Shown here: positions 7,700-21,105 of the stretch, in pieces | Position numbering within the stretch: the first letter of the stretch is position 1 | Layout of the letters: the number at the start of each line of letters is the position of its first letter | From: Saccharibacillus brassicae | GTDB taxonomy: Bacteria > Bacillota > Bacilli > Paenibacillales > Paenibacillaceae | Length of the DNA: 64,000 nt | Assembly (NCBI RefSeq): GCF_006542275.1 | Contig: NZ_CP041217.1 | Coordinates: forward strand, 3,412,501-3,476,500 | Reading direction: 5' to 3' | The notes under the pieces: model-generated | Databases searched by the model: none | What the model was told of the DNA's origin: nothing | Seen by the model: only the letters and a program-made list of their open reading frames with translations | Made by a program: the position numbers and the translations under genes

Positions 7700-8182
7700 A
7701 TGTCTTTGCAGATAGCGGTCATCATGGGAAGCACGTCCGATTGGGAAACGATGCAGCACACTTGCCAGATCCTTGAGGAACTTCAAATTCCGTATGAGAA
7801 AAAAGTCGTCTCGGCTCATCGCACGCCGGACCTGATGTTCGAATACGCGCAGCAGGCGCGCGGGCGCGGCCTGAAGGTCATTATCGCCGGCGCGGGCGGC
7901 GCGGCGCATCTGCCGGGCATGGTCGCGGCCAAGACGCCGCTGCCGGTCATCGGCGTGCCGGTCCAGTCGGCCGCGCTGAAAGGCATGGATTCGTTGCTCT
8001 CGATCGTGCAGATGCCGGGCGGCATTCCGGTGGCGACGGTCGCGATCGGCAAGGCCGGCGCGATCAACGCCGGCCTGCTGGCGGCGCAGATCGTCGGCGC
8101 TTTCGACGACGCGGTCATGGACCGCGTCTCGGCCCGCCGCGCGAGAATCGAGCGCGAAGTGCTGGAAGCGGAGCTGCCATGA
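7700..8182 (+). CDS. purE: N5-carboxyaminoimidazole ribonucleotide mutase PurE
   Basis: PurE moves the carboxyl group of N5-CAIR to give CAIR in purine synthesis. The 160-aa protein shows the class I PurE motifs: GSTSDWETM near the N-terminus, SAHRTPD near 44-50, and [12 protein letters not shown] near 73-84 with the catalytic histidine. It is the first gene of the operon and has a 4-base overlap with purK, so the two steps of CAIR formation are translationally coupled. The start ATG follows GGAG at 8-base spacing. Confidence 0.97.
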   Translation: MSLQIAVIMGSTSDWETMQHTCQILEELQIPYEKKVVSAHRTPDLMFEYAQQARGRGLKVIIAGAGGAAHLPGMVAAKTPLPVIGVPVQSAALKGMDSLLSIVQMPGGIPVATVAIGKAGAINAGLLAAQIVGAFDDAVMDRVSARRARIEREVLEAELP

Positions 8183-9429
8183 CGGAAGGAACGAACGGCA
8201 TGGGACACGGCGGAGCGGCGGAAGCCGGGCGGGAGGCCGGCCCGGTGGGCGCGGCTGCGGAGCGCGGCGCAAGCGGCCGCGCGCGCGTGATCGCGCCGGG
8301 CGCGACGATCGGCGTGCTGGGCGGCGGCCAGCTCGGCCGCATGATGGCGCTGGCCGGAGCGCCGCTCGGGTACCGCTTCATAGCGCTGGACCCGGCGCCG
8401 GACGGCCCCAGCGGCCAGGTGGCGGCGCAGATCGTCGCCGCTTATTCCGATCAGGAAGCGGCGGCGGAGCTCGCGCGGCGGACAGACGTGATCACGTACG
8501 AGTTCGAGAACGTGGACGCGGAAGTAGCCGCTCTGCTCGAAGAGCGGTCGTATGTGCCGCAGGGCAGCCGGCTGCTGTACACGACCCAGCACCGCCTGCG
8601 CGAGAAGGCGGCGCTGGAAGCGGCGGGGGCGACGGTTGCGCCTTACGCGGAGATCAAGAGCGAAGCGGATCTGGACGCGGCGGTGCAGCGTCTCGGCACG
8701 CCGTGCGTGCTCAAGACCGCAACCGGAGGCTACGACGGCAAAGGGCAGTACGTGATCCGCGGCCGCGGCGAAGTGACATCGGCCTACGCGGAACTGGCTG
8801 TCGCCGGCGCGGAGCTGGTGCTGGAACAGTTCATCGCGTTCCGGTGCGAGATCTCGGTCATCGCGGCGCGCAGTTCGCTCGGCGAGACGAGCACGTTCCC
8901 GCCGGCGGAAAACATTCACCGCGGCGGCATCCTGCACGCTTCGATCGTGCCGGCCCGGGTGCCGGCGGACGTGCTCGCCGAAGCGGAGCGGCTCGCCGCC
9001 CGCATCGCCGAATCGCTCGGCGCGGTCGGGCTGCTCGCGGTCGAGATGTTCTACGGCGAAGACGGCCGGCTGTACGTGAACGAAGTCGCGCCGCGGCCGC
9101 ACAATTCCGGCCATTACACGATGGAAGCCTGCACGACGTCGCAGTTCGAGCAGCATGTGCGCGCGATCTGCGGGCTGCCGCTCGGAAGTCCCGAGCTGCG
9201 GACGCCGGTCGTCATGGTCAACGTCCTCGGCGAACATCTGGACGGCGTGACGAAGCTGATGCTGTCGCCGGGCAGCGTCGGCACGGAGAAGGTGCGGCCG
9301 AAGTTCCATCTCTACGGCAAGGCCGAAGCGAAGACCGGCCGCAAAATGGGACATATCAACCTGCTCTGCGGCGACACGGCCGACGGATTATCGTGGATCG
9401 ACGAAGCCGGCATCTGGCCGGCCGGATAA
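8179..9429 (+). CDS. purK: N5-carboxyaminoimidazole ribonucleotide synthase PurK
   Basis: PurK is an ATP-grasp ligase that carboxylates AIR with ATP and bicarbonate. The core begins at residue about 38 with [36 protein letters not shown] and [14 protein letters not shown] are the diagnostic ATP-grasp/PurK motifs. The product is 416 aa, about 35 residues longer than usual, because of an N-terminal Gly/Ala-rich extension. The first ATG overlaps the purE stop (ATGA), which supports use of the long form, although an internal start cannot be excluded. Confidence 0.96.
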   Translation: MTEGTNGMGHGGAAEAGREAGPVGAAAERGASGRARVIAPGATIGVLGGGQLGRMMALAGAPLGYRFIALDPAPDGPSGQVAAQIVAAYSDQEAAAELARRTDVITYEFENVDAEVAALLEERSYVPQGSRLLYTTQHRLREKAALEAAGATVAPYAEIKSEADLDAAVQRLGTPCVLKTATGGYDGKGQYVIRGRGEVTSAYAELAVAGAELVLEQFIAFRCEISVIAARSSLGETSTFPPAENIHRGGILHASIVPARVPADVLAEAERLAARIAESLGAVGLLAVEMFYGEDGRLYVNEVAPRPHNSGHYTMEACTTSQFEQHVRAICGLPLGSPELRTPVVMVNVLGEHLDGVTKLMLSPGSVGTEKVRPKFHLYGKAEAKTGRKMGHINLLCGDTADGLSWIDEAGIWPAG

Positions 9430-9602
9430 TGCTCTTCGGACTTTTTTTAACGCAAACGAACATCGACTCTGCGCATCCTTGCGGATTCGCCCTATATAAT
9501 GGAAGAAGATCCGCGCGCGGCAGCGGCCGTGCTTGGGACAGGCGGCCGGATCGGAGAAACGCGGCGGAACTCAAACTTACCCCTTTGGAGGATATACCCC
9601 TT

Positions 9603-10901
9603 ATGATCGAACGTTACAGCAGACCGGAAATGCGCAGCATCTGGAGCGAAGAGAACAAATTCAAAGCCTGGCTGGAAGTCGAAATTTGCGCCTGCGAAGC
9701 CTGGGTCGAACTCGGCGTCATTCCGCAGGAAGACGTCAAGTTGATCCGCGAGAACGCCACTTTCGATATCGACCGCATCTACGAGATCGAGCAGGAGACG
9801 CGCCACGACGTGATCGCGTTTACCCGCGCCGTCTCGGAAAGCCTCGGCGACGAGCGCAAATGGGTGCATTACGGCCTCACTTCGACGGACGTCGTCGATA
9901 CGGCGCTCGGCTACCTGCTGCTGCAGGCCAACCAGATCCTTGAACGCGATATCCTGAATTTTATCGAAATTTTGAAAGATAAGGCGATCGCCTACAAGAG
10001 CACGCCGATGATGGGCCGCACGCACGGCGTGCATGCGGAACCGACCACGTTCGGTCTCAAAATGGCGCTGTGGCACGAAGAAATGAAGCGCAACCTGGAA
10101 CGTTTCCGCCATGCCGCCGACGGCGTGCAGTACGGCAAAATGTCCGGCGCGGTCGGCACGTACGCCAACATCGACCCGCGCGTGGAAGAGATCGTCTGCG
10201 CCAAGCTCGGCACCAAAGCGGCCCCGATCTCGACCCAGACGCTTCAGCGCGACCGCCACGCCGAGTACATGGCTTCGCTCGCCCTGATCGCGACGTCGCT
10301 CGACAAGTTCGCGACGGAAGTGCGCGCGCTTCAGAAAAGCGAATTCCGCGAAGTCGAAGAAGCGTTCGCCAAAGGCCAAAAAGGCTCGTCGGCGATGCCG
10401 CACAAACGCAACCCGATCGGCAGCGAGAACATCTCCGGCTTGTCCCGCGTCATTCGCGGCCATATGCTGACGGCGTACGAGAACGTGGGCCTGTGGCACG
10501 AACGCGACATTTCGCACTCGTCCGCGGAACGCGTCATCCTGCCGGACGCGACGATGCTGCTCAACTACATGCTGAACCGGTTCGGCAATATCATCAAGAA
10601 CCTGACCGTATTCCCGGACAACATGAAGCGCAATATGGAGCGCACGTACGGCGTGCCGTTCTCCGGCCGCATCCTGACCAAGCTGATCGACTCCGGCATG
10701 AGCCGCGAGCAGGCGTACGACACGGTCCAGCCGAGAGCGATGCAGGCGTGGGAAGAACAGCGCAGCTTCAAGGAGATCGTGCAGGCAAGTCCCGCAATTA
10801 CGGACGTGCTGAGCGTAGACGAGATCGAAGACGCGTTCAACCCGGCCTGGCATCTGAAGCATGTCGATACGATTTTCGCCAAGCTCGGTCTGAACGAGTA
10901 G
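9603..10901 (+). CDS. purB: Adenylosuccinate lyase PurB
   Basis: PurB removes fumarate from SAICAR and from adenylosuccinate. The 432-aa protein starts at ATG 9603 after TTTGGAGG. It carries the fumarase/aspartase-superfamily signature [11 protein letters not shown] at about residues 261-271, TSTDVVDTA near 97 and [14 protein letters not shown] near 138. It follows purK after a 173-base gap that holds no gene. Confidence 0.97.
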   Translation: MIERYSRPEMRSIWSEENKFKAWLEVEICACEAWVELGVIPQEDVKLIRENATFDIDRIYEIEQETRHDVIAFTRAVSESLGDERKWVHYGLTSTDVVDTALGYLLLQANQILERDILNFIEILKDKAIAYKSTPMMGRTHGVHAEPTTFGLKMALWHEEMKRNLERFRHAADGVQYGKMSGAVGTYANIDPRVEEIVCAKLGTKAAPISTQTLQRDRHAEYMASLALIATSLDKFATEVRALQKSEFREVEEAFAKGQKGSSAMPHKRNPIGSENISGLSRVIRGHMLTAYENVGLWHERDISHSSAERVILPDATMLLNYMLNRFGNIIKNLTVFPDNMKRNMERTYGVPFSGRILTKLIDSGMSREQAYDTVQPRAMQAWEEQRSFKEIVQASPAITDVLSVDEIEDAFNPAWHLKHVDTIFAKLGLNE

Positions 10902-10980
10902 GTGTAGAAGGATCGCCGGAACCGGGCGAACAGAGCCGGGCCCGGCGTACCCATCCGTTTGTTAAGGGGGAAAAGCAATC

Positions 10981-11886
10981 ATGTTCGTATCTTCGCAGGC
11001 TCTGTCCACCGCGGAACATCTGGTGGACGCGCCGCTGCTCTATAAAGGAAAAGTACGCGAACTGTACGATCTCGGCGAACATTACCTGATCGTCGTGACC
11101 GACCGGATCTCCGCGTTCGACTACGTGCTCGATCCGGCTATCCCGTTCAAAGGCGACGTGCTGAACAGCCTGAGCGCCTACTGGTTTCGCCAGACGGCCG
11201 ACCTGCTTCCGAACCATGTCGTCCATACGGACGTGCTGAAGCTCGGCGCGGTCGCCAAAGATCCGCTGGCGCTGAAAAGCCGCATCATGGTGACCCGCAA
11301 AGCGGAGCGTATCGATATCGAATGCGTCGTGCGCGGGTACATTACCGGCGGCGGCTGGCGCCAGTATCAGGCGGACGGCCGTATCAACGGCATCCAACTG
11401 CCGGAAGGCCTGCGCAAAAACGACCGGCTGCCGGAACCGATCTTCACGCCGGCCGCCAAAAACGACGTCGGGCACGACGAAGACATTCCTTTTCACGAAA
11501 TGGAAAAACTCGTCGGAGCCGAGCTCGCCGCCGAACTGCGGGAGAAAAGTCTCGCGCTGTACGATTTCGCCCGCAAACGCTGCACGGAAAAAGGCATCAT
11601 CCTCGCCGACTGCAAGTTCGAGTTCGGCCTGGTCGACGGCCAGGTGATCCTGATCGACGAGATCTTCACGCCGGATTCTTCCCGCTTCTGGGCGGAAGAC
11701 AAGTACAAGCTCGACGTCGAGATCGACAGCATGGACAAAGAGCCGGTACGCGCTTACCTGTCGAGCACCGATTGGGACAAGAACAGCGCGCCCGACCCGC
11801 TTCCGGCGTCCGTCGTCGAAGAGACGACGAAGCGCTACCTCGGCATCTACGAGCGCCTGACCGGCAAATCGCTGACAGGGCTGTAA
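10981..11886 (+). CDS. purC: SAICAR synthase PurC
   Basis: PurC joins CAIR and aspartate with ATP. The 301-aa protein is the longer type (yeast-like) rather than the ~240-aa B. subtilis form. Visible motifs are LLYKGKVRELYDL (P-loop-like ATP site), TDRISAFDYVL, VVRGYITGGGW and LIDEIFTPDSSRFW. The start follows AAGGGGGAAAAG. A 211-base gap separates it from purS. Confidence 0.96.
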   Translation: MFVSSQALSTAEHLVDAPLLYKGKVRELYDLGEHYLIVVTDRISAFDYVLDPAIPFKGDVLNSLSAYWFRQTADLLPNHVVHTDVLKLGAVAKDPLALKSRIMVTRKAERIDIECVVRGYITGGGWRQYQADGRINGIQLPEGLRKNDRLPEPIFTPAAKNDVGHDEDIPFHEMEKLVGAELAAELREKSLALYDFARKRCTEKGIILADCKFEFGLVDGQVILIDEIFTPDSSRFWAEDKYKLDVEIDSMDKEPVRAYLSSTDWDKNSAPDPLPASVVEETTKRYLGIYERLTGKSLTGL

Positions 11887-12097
11887 CTTAGAGCTTCAAA
11901 GTGTTCAAAATGATCCCATTCGCTTGGATCAGGCGGCGTCTGCCGGATTATGGGGCTCCGTCGTCCAAGCGTGTCCCGTCAGGGACGAAAGCGGCTCGCC
12001 GCGCCAATCCCCACCATTACACAGCCGACTTCCCGATCCCGCCGACGTTTTCGACAAGCCAACAGATTCGGGAAGGGCTTATTCCAGGAGGATATCC

Positions 12098-12340
12098 ATG
12101 AAAGCCAAAGTCTACGTTACCATCAAGCAAAGCGTGCTCGACCCGCAGGGCGTTGCCGTTCAGGGCGCGCTGCACTCGCTCGGCTTCAACGAAGTGGAAA
12201 GCCTGCGCATCGGCAAGTATATGGAGATCGAACTCGGCGACGTTACCAAGGAAGAAGCCGAAGGACGCGTGAAATCGATGTGCGAGAAGCTGCTGGCCAA
12301 CACGGTCGTCGAAGACTACCGCTACGAACTGGAGGGTTGA
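12098..12340 (+). CDS. purS: FGAM synthetase subunit PurS
   Basis: PurS is the small structural subunit that bridges PurL and PurQ in Gram-positive formylglycinamidine ribonucleotide synthetase. The 80-aa product ([41 protein letters not shown]) matches the family in length and sequence. ATG 12098 is preceded by CCAGGAGGATATCC, an ideal ribosome site. It ends 5 bases before purQ. Confidence 0.96.
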   Translation: MKAKVYVTIKQSVLDPQGVAVQGALHSLGFNEVESLRIGKYMEIELGDVTKEEAEGRVKSMCEKLLANTVVEDYRYELEG

Positions 12341-12345
12341 TAACG

Positions 12346-13012
12346 ATGAAATTTGCAGTCCTCGTGTTTCCCGGTTCCAACTGCGACATCGACTGTTACA
12401 AAGCGGTGGAGAACGTGCTCGGCGAATCCGTCGATTACGTCTGGCACACCGCGACCGACCTGACTCCCTACGACTGCATCATCGTGCCGGGCGGTTTCTC
12501 GTACGGCGACTACCTGCGCTGCGGCGCGATCTCGCGGTTCGCTCCGGTCATGAACGAAGTGGCGAAAGCGGCCGAAGAAGGCAAGTTCGTGCTCGGCATC
12601 TGCAACGGTTTCCAGATTCTGACCGAAGCCGGGCTGCTCCCGGGCGCGCTGCGCCGCAACATGTCCATGAAGTTCGCCTGCCGCGACACGGTGCTGAAGG
12701 TGGAGAACAACGCCACGCCGTTCACCCGCGACTACGAAGCCGGCGAAGAAATCGTGATTCCGATCGCGCACGGCGAAGGCAACTATTACTGCGACGAAGC
12801 CACGCTTGAGGAACTGCGCAGCAACAACCAGATCGCGTTCCGCTACAAGAGCAACCCGAACGGTTCGGTCGACGATATCGCCGGCGTGACGAACAAACAA
12901 GGCAACGTACTCGGCATGATGCCGCACCCGGAACGCGCCGTGAACGAGATTTTGGGCACGACGGACGGCAAAAAGATGTTCACATCGATCATTAACGCTT
13001 GGAGGGAACAAC

Positions 13013-13035
<23 letters not shown>
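12346..13035 (+). CDS. purQ: FGAM synthetase glutaminase subunit PurQ
   Basis: PurQ is the class I glutamine amidotransferase that supplies ammonia to PurL. The 229-aa protein keeps the nucleophile Cys86 in [10 protein letters not shown] and the His/Glu pair in [10 protein letters not shown] near the C-terminus. The start lies behind GGAGGGTTGATAACG. It overlaps purL by 23 bases. Confidence 0.97.
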
Positions 13036-15258
<2,223 letters not shown>

Positions 15259-15274
<16 letters not shown>

Positions 15275-16734
15275 AGCAGCCGTTGTGGACAGGGGACTAC
15301 TACAACGAGGGAGCGGTTCAGATCGATCCGTTCGATACTCTGCGCGAAGAATGCGGCGTGTTCGGGGTCTACGGACACCCGGACGCCGCTTCCCTGTCCT
15401 ACTACGGCCTGCATGCACTTCAGCACCGGGGAGAGGAAAGCGCGGGAATTTGCGTCAGTCAGCACGATCACTTCAACTATCACCGCGGATTGGGCCTTGT
15501 CAAAGAAGTCTTCGACAAGGATACGCTCGCCGGCCTTCAGGGGAATAACTCGATCGGACACGTTCGTTACTCGACGAGCGGAGGCGGCGGCCTGACCAAT
15601 GCCCAGCCGCTCGTGTTCAAATACAAAGGCGGCGACATCGCCGTCGCCACCAACGGCAATATCGTCAACGCGCCGGAGATCCGGCGCGAGCTGGAAGAAA
15701 GCGGTTCGATCTTCCAGACGACGAGCGACACGGAAGTCGTGGCGCATCTGATCGCCCGCTCGCCGAAAGACTTCGTCGAAGCGGCGAAAGACGCCATGAA
15801 CCGCATGGTCGGCGGCTACGCGTTCATGCTGCTGACGCACGACAAGCTGCTGGTCGCCTGCGACCCGAACGGCCTGCGTCCGCTGACGATGGGCCGCCTC
15901 GGCGACGCGTATATCTTCACGTCGGAGACGTGCGCGCTGGAAGTGATCGGCGCGGAGATCGTGCGCGACGTCCGTCCGGGCGAGATGCTTATTCTCGATC
16001 AGGACGGGCTGCACGAAGACCGGTTTACCCCGATGCAGCGCAAAGCGCTCTGCGCGATGGAATACATCTACTTCGCCCGTCCCGACAGCGACATGAACGG
16101 CTCGAACCTGCACTCCGCCCGCAAACGCATGGGCAGCGTGCTGGCGCGCGAGCGGTTCGTCGACGCCGATATCGTCACCGGCGTGCCGGATTCCAGCATC
16201 TCGGCCGCGATCGGCTACGCCGAGCAGACCGGCATCCCGTACGAACTCGGCCTGATCAAGAACAAATACACCGGCCGGACGTTTATCCAGCCGAGCCAGG
16301 AACTGCGCGAGCAGGGCGTCAAGATGAAGCTCAGCGCGGTGCGCCGCGTCGTCGACGGCAAACGCGTCGTCATGATCGACGATTCGATCGTGCGCGGCAC
16401 GACTTCGCGCCGCATCGTCTCGCTGCTCAAGGAAGCGGGCGCCACGGAAGTGCATGTGTGCATCACGTCGCCTCCGTTCAAGAACCCGTGCTTCTACGGC
16501 ATCGACACGCCGGACAGCCGCGAGCTGATCGCTTCGATGCGTACCGTCGAAGAGATCCGCGAGGAGATCGGCGCGGATTCGCTGGCGTTCCTCAGCTACG
16601 AAGGACTGATCGAAGCCGTCGACGGCGACGACCGGGCTTCGTACAAAGGCGGACTGTGCATGGCCTGCTTCGACAACGATTATCCGACGCAGGTGGACTT
16701 TGGCGGGGATGAGAAAATTGGGTGCGGGTGCTAG
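15259..16734 (+). CDS. purF: Amidophosphoribosyltransferase PurF
   Basis: PurF makes phosphoribosylamine from PRPP and glutamine, the committed step. The Ntn-hydrolase nucleophile Cys32 ([11 protein letters not shown]) follows a 31-residue leader, longer than the 11-residue B. subtilis propeptide. [15 protein letters not shown] is the glutaminase site, [16 protein letters not shown] the PRPP loop, and CMACF near the C-terminus supplies two [4Fe-4S] ligands, so it is the oxygen-sensitive Gram-positive type. The start overlaps the purL end by 16 bases. A palindromic element begins inside its last codons. Confidence 0.97.
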
Positions 16735-16979
16735 GAGTTGAGTATGGCGGTTCGTGGGCGCTCTGGAGGTGCTCCAGAGGCGCTCCGGGTGGAGGGGCCT
16801 TCGATCGCTCGTTTCAATCCGATTTCTTCATTAGGTAACACATTTAGAGGTAGAAATCGGATTTCAAAGGCGAACTACGGCGTATGCTTCCGATGCAGCT
16901 TTCCTATGGAAAGCTTTTAGTTTCTACGGCTCCCTCCACCCTCCGCTTACCTTGGCGCATCTTCAATTGCCCCGCACCC
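16720..16979. repeat. Nested palindromic element between purF and purM
   Basis: Three nested inverted pairs share one centre: GGGTGCGGG (16720-16728)/CCCGCACCC (16971-16979), GGGTGGAGGG (16787-16796)/CCCTCCACCC (16932-16941) and AATCCGATTTCT (16816-16827)/AGAAATCGGATT (16852-16863). A separate perfect hairpin CTCTGGAG..CTCCAGAG occupies 16761-16779. The left outer arm overlaps the purF stop region. The rest of the gap to purM (16980-17199) contains no gene. Confidence 0.7.
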
Positions 16980-17199
16980 GGTTTTGGGGTGGGGGAGAAG
17001 GGCAAGGTTTGCTTTTTCTTCTTTTGGAAAAAGCGGGGAGGGCAGGCCAGGGCGAAGGGCTTGGGTTTGGCTTTGCCAAAGCCGTAAGGAGCGGGCGGTG
17101 GCGCGATTCGTAGTTTTGAAATTAAAACAAAGTGGGAAGAAGCGCCCGGCTTCTCCCAACAAACAGAATTTTAATTCAATCATAAAGGATGTGTCGGTT

Positions 17200-18240
17200 G
17201 TGTCTGAAGCCTACAAAAATGCCGGAGTCGATATCGCGGCGGGCAACGAAGCGGTCGAGCGAATGAAAAAGCACGTCAAGAAAACGTTCCGTCCGGAAGT
17301 CATGACGGATCTGGGCGGGTTCGGCGCGCTGTTCGGTCTGAACAAAGACGCTTACGAAGAGCCGGTGCTCGTCTCCGGAACGGACGGCGTCGGCACGAAG
17401 CTCAAAATCGCGTTTGCGATGGACAAGCACGACACGATCGGCATCGACGCGGTGGCCATGTGCGTGAACGACATTATCGTGCAGGGCGCGGAACCGCTGT
17501 TCTTCCTCGATTATCTGGCGACCGGCAAAGTGGTGCCGGAGAAGATCGAAGACATCGTCGCGGGCATCGCGGACGGCTGCCTGCAGTCGGGCTGCGCGCT
17601 GATCGGCGGCGAGACGGCGGAGATGCCGGACATGTACAGCGAAGGCGAGTACGATATCGCGGGCTTTACGGTCGGCATCGTCGACAAGAAGAAAATCATT
17701 AACGGCCAGTCGATTTCGGCGGGCGACGCGGTGATCGGGCTGGCTTCGAGCGGCGTGCACAGCAACGGCTTTTCGCTCGTGCGCAAGCTGCTGCTGGAGC
17801 AGCACGGCTACCAACTGACCGACGAAGTGGCGGAACTCGGCGGCACGCTCGGCGCAACGCTGCTTGAGCCGACGAAGATCTATGTCAAGCCGGTGCTTCA
17901 GCTGCTGAAGTCGATCGAAGTCAAAGGCATGGCGCATATTACGGGCGGCGGCTTTATCGAGAACATCCCGCGGATGCTGCCGGAAGGCGTGAACGTCGAG
18001 ATTCAGCATGGCACCTGGCCGGTACTGCCGATCTTCGATCTGATGCAGGCCAAGGGAAGCATCTCGGACAGCGACATGTACACGACGTTCAACATGGGCA
18101 TCGGCCTCGTCATCGTCGTTGCCGAAGCCGACAAGGAAGAAGCGCTGCGCCAACTGCAGGAAGCGGGCGAATCCGCCTACCTGATCGGCCGCGTGACGGA
18201 AGGCGACAAAGTCGTGACGTTCTCGGGGAACGCGCAATGA
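17200..18240 (+). CDS. purM: AIR synthetase PurM
   Basis: PurM closes the imidazole ring of FGAM to AIR with ATP. I choose GTG 17200, 10 bases after AAAGGA; this gives 346 aa, the standard length, beginning [35 protein letters not shown] and [11 protein letters not shown] are the conserved ATP/substrate motifs. A more upstream frame would add some 70 unconserved residues. It overlaps purN by ATGA. Confidence 0.96.
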   Translation: MSEAYKNAGVDIAAGNEAVERMKKHVKKTFRPEVMTDLGGFGALFGLNKDAYEEPVLVSGTDGVGTKLKIAFAMDKHDTIGIDAVAMCVNDIIVQGAEPLFFLDYLATGKVVPEKIEDIVAGIADGCLQSGCALIGGETAEMPDMYSEGEYDIAGFTVGIVDKKKIINGQSISAGDAVIGLASSGVHSNGFSLVRKLLLEQHGYQLTDEVAELGGTLGATLLEPTKIYVKPVLQLLKSIEVKGMAHITGGGFIENIPRMLPEGVNVEIQHGTWPVLPIFDLMQAKGSISDSDMYTTFNMGIGLVIVVAEADKEEALRQLQEAGESAYLIGRVTEGDKVVTFSGNAQ

Positions 18241-19265
18241 GTCGCGTCGACCCAGAGGACCAAGAGATTCTGACGGGCGCCGACGTCACGTCGCCGAATG
18301 CTTCCGAAGAAGAGGTGCCGCAGCGGCCGGGCCCGATGCCGGGCCTGCCCGATGAGCCGGCGGTGCCGACGATTTCCCGGCCGGAACCTGCGCCGCCGAC
18401 GCCCGCTCCGCAGCCCGAGCCGGGCATTCCCGGGCCGGTCACACCGGATGGCGTCCCTGTACCGGACGCTCCGCAGCCGGTCACGCCGGGCGGCATTCCC
18501 GCTCCGGGCGCCGATCCTTCGGTCGATCCGCTGACGCTGCCGGGACTTCCGGCCGTCGCGGAACCGGGCGATGCCGGCGAAGCTCCCGGCGCGGACAGCG
18601 ATCCGGCCGCGCAGCTGCTGGAGCTGGAACAAGCGCTCCCGCAGGGCGAAGGGCCGGAGCGGCCGTACCGGATCGCGGTATTCGCGTCCGGATCGGGCAG
18701 CAACTTCCAGGCGCTGCTGGACTCGGCGCAATCGGGACGTCTGGGCGCTCAAATCGCGCTGCTCGTCTCCGACAAGCCGCAGGCCAAAGCCGTCGAGCGT
18801 GCCCGGGCAGCCGGCGTGCCGGTGTTTGTGTTTGCGCCGAAAGACTACGAATCGCGCGAAGCTTACGAGCGCGAGATTCTCGGCGAGCTGCAGCAGGCGA
18901 AAATCGACCTGATCGTGCTGGCCGGCTATATGCGGCTGATTACGGACGTGCTCGTCGAGCCTTACGCGGGGCGGATGATCAATATTCATCCGTCGCTGCT
19001 GCCGTCTTTTCCGGGCAAGGACGCGGCGGGCCAAGCGGTCGAGCACGGCGTGCGCCTGAGCGGCGCGACGGTGCATTTCGTCGACGGCGGCATGGACACG
19101 GGGCCGATTATCGCCCAGCGCGCCGTCGAAGTGACGGCTGACGACACGGCGATCGAACTGCAGCTGCGTATTCAGGAACAGGAACGCCTGCTGTATCCGG
19201 AAGTCGTCTCGTGGTTTGCGGCCGGCCGCGTGAAGCTGGAAGGGCGCCGGGTGCTGTTGTTTTAG
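18237..19265 (+). CDS. purN: GAR formyltransferase PurN with long Pro/Gly-rich N-terminal extension
   Basis: PurN transfers a formyl group from 10-formyl-THF to GAR. The catalytic core begins at residue about 144 ([17 protein letters not shown]); Asn249, His251 ([11 protein letters not shown]) and Asp287 (GGMDTGPII) correspond to E. coli N106, H108 and D144 with a constant offset of 143. Residues 1-143 are an acidic, Pro/Gly/Ala-rich, probably disordered extension that ordinary ~200-aa PurN proteins lack. The first ATG overlaps the purM stop as ATGA, which argues that the extension is translated. No better internal start with a ribosome site is evident. Confidence 0.93.
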   Translation: MSRVDPEDQEILTGADVTSPNASEEEVPQRPGPMPGLPDEPAVPTISRPEPAPPTPAPQPEPGIPGPVTPDGVPVPDAPQPVTPGGIPAPGADPSVDPLTLPGLPAVAEPGDAGEAPGADSDPAAQLLELEQALPQGEGPERPYRIAVFASGSGSNFQALLDSAQSGRLGAQIALLVSDKPQAKAVERARAAGVPVFVFAPKDYESREAYEREILGELQQAKIDLIVLAGYMRLITDVLVEPYAGRMINIHPSLLPSFPGKDAAGQAVEHGVRLSGATVHFVDGGMDTGPIIAQRAVEVTADDTAIELQLRIQEQERLLYPEVVSWFAAGRVKLEGRRVLLF

Positions 19266-19299
19266 CGTTATTTTTAACAGAGAAAAGAAGTGAAAAGGC

Positions 19300-19561
19300 A
19301 TGCCGATCGTAGTCGGAACCGGAGCGGTCATTGTGAACGAAGAAGGCCGGGTATTATTGGTGCTTCGCAAAAAAGATCCCGAGAGGCACAAATGGAGTAT
19401 TCCCGGAGGGAAAGTCGATCCTTTTGAGACGCTGGAACGTTCGCTGGTTCGCGCTTGATGCCCTTCCGCCGACCGAAGAGATCGCCGTTTTTTCCCGGGA
19501 AGCCTTGAGATTGATCGAAGTACATCTATCCCACACCCCCAAGGAGGACTTTTCATCGTGA
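19300..19561 (+). pseudogene. Nudix hydrolase gene with internal deletion and frameshift
   Basis: From ATG 19300 (behind AAAAGG) the frame reads VVGTGAVIVNEEGRVLLVLR, then HKWSIPGGKVDPFETLERSL, the start of a Nudix hydrolase including the first half of the Nudix box, and stops at 19458. The C-terminal end of the same family ([20 protein letters not shown]) is read in another frame from 19442 to 19561. The missing middle contains the metal-binding REXXEEXG part. The two halves meet on CGCTGGTTCGCG, which fits both SLVR and RWFA, so a deletion between short direct repeats is likely. It lies inside the pur operon and its tail overlaps the purH start. Confidence 0.85.
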
Positions 19562-21105
19562 GTATCAAAAGAGCGCTGGTCAGCGTATCGGACAAAACGG
19601 GTATCGTCGAATTCTGCCGCGAGCTGTCGCAGCTCGGCGTCGAGATCATCTCCACCGGAGGCACCAAAAACCTGCTGGCGCAGGAAGGCGTTCCGGTCAT
19701 CGGCATTTCCGACGTGACGGGTTTCCCCGAAATCATGGACGGCCGCGTCAAAACGCTGCATCCCGCCGTACATAGCGGACTGCTCGCCGTGCGAGACAAC
19801 GAAGAGCATACGCGCCAGATGCAAGAACTGGGCCTGGACTATATCGATCTCGTCGTCGTGAACCTGTATCCGTTCCAGGAGACGATCGCCAAGCCGGACG
19901 TCGCTTACGAAGACGCGATCGAGAATATCGATATCGGCGGGCCGACCATGCTGCGTTCCGCGGCCAAAAACCATGCGTTCGTCAGCGTGGTCGTGGACAG
20001 TTCGGATTACGGCAAAGTGATCGAGGAAGTGCGCGAAAGCGCCGACACGACGCTTGATACCCGCAAAAAGCTCGCCGCCAAAGTGTTCCGCCACACGGCT
20101 GCCTACGATGCGCTGATCGCCGATTACCTGGCCAAGCAGACGGGCGACCCGCTGCCGGAGCGCTACACGGTCACTTACGAGAAAATCCAGGATCTTCGCT
20201 ACGGGGAAAATCCGCATCAGGCGGCCGCTTTCTACCGCGCGCCATTGGCGCCGGCCGGCACGCTGACGACCGCCGAGCAGCTGCACGGCAAAGAGCTGTC
20301 CTACAACAATATCAACGACGCCAACGCGGCGCTCCAGATCGTCAAGGAATTCAGCGAGCCGGCCGTCGTGGCCGTCAAGCATATGAATCCTTGCGGCGTA
20401 GGCGTAGGCACGACGATCGCGGAAGCGTACGGCAAAGCGTACAGCGCCGATCCGGTGTCCATTTTCGGCGGCATCGTGGCGGCCAACCGCACGATCGACG
20501 CGGAGACGGCGCAGCCGCTCAGCGAGATTTTCCTCGAAATCGTACTGGCTCCCGACTTTACGCCGGAAGCGCTCGACATCCTCACGAAGAAGAAAAATAT
20601 CCGTCTGCTCAAAATGGGCGAACTGACTTCGGCGGAAGGCCGCGCCGCGGCGCACGTCGTAACGTCGATCGAAGGCGGCATGGTCGTGCAGGAGAGCGAC
20701 GTGCATTCCCTCGGCGAAAGCGACCTCAAAGTCGTGACGAAGCGCCAGCCGACGGAAGACGAGCTGAAGCAGATGCTGTTCGGGTGGAAAGTCGTCAAGC
20801 ACGTGAAATCGAACGCGATCGTGCTGGCGGCAGGCGACATGACGGTCGGCGTCGGCGCAGGCCAGATGAACCGGGTCGGTTCGGCCAAAATCGCGCTGGA
20901 GCAGGCCGGAGACAAAGCGCAGGGCGCGATTCTCGCTTCCGACGCTTTCTTCCCGATGGGCGACACGGTTGAACTTGCGGCCAAGCACGGCATCCAAGCG
21001 ATTATTCAGCCGGGCGGCTCGATCAAGGACGAAGAATCGATCCGGGCGGCCGACGAAGCCGGTATCGCGATGATCTTCACGGGCGTGCGCCACTTCAAGC
21101 ACTAG
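19558..21105 (+). CDS. purH: Bifunctional AICAR transformylase/IMP cyclohydrolase PurH
   Basis: PurH catalyses the last two steps to IMP. The 515-aa protein starts at GTG 19558 after AAGGAGG. The N-terminal MGS-like cyclohydrolase domain shows [14 protein letters not shown] and [16 protein letters not shown]; the transformylase domain shows [24 protein letters not shown] and [13 protein letters not shown]. Length and motifs are normal. Confidence 0.98.
   Translation: MSIKRALVSVSDKTGIVEFCRELSQLGVEIISTGGTKNLLAQEGVPVIGISDVTGFPEIMDGRVKTLHPAVHSGLLAVRDNEEHTRQMQELGLDYIDLVVVNLYPFQETIAKPDVAYEDAIENIDIGGPTMLRSAAKNHAFVSVVVDSSDYGKVIEEVRESADTTLDTRKKLAAKVFRHTAAYDALIADYLAKQTGDPLPERYTVTYEKIQDLRYGENPHQAAAFYRAPLAPAGTLTTAEQLHGKELSYNNINDANAALQIVKEFSEPAVVAVKHMNPCGVGVGTTIAEAYGKAYSADPVSIFGGIVAANRTIDAETAQPLSEIFLEIVLAPDFTPEALDILTKKKNIRLLKMGELTSAEGRAAAHVVTSIEGGMVVQESDVHSLGESDLKVVTKRQPTEDELKQMLFGWKVVKHVKSNAIVLAAGDMTVGVGAGQMNRVGSAKIALEQAGDKAQGAILASDAFFPMGDTVELAAKHGIQAIIQPGGSIKDEESIRAADEAGIAMIFTGVRHFKH

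Noticed and set aside
9457-9500. PurBox-like CGAACAT and a TATAAT upstream of purB
   Set aside because: Only one half-site, and no -35 at suitable distance from TATAAT; not enough for an internal pur promoter.
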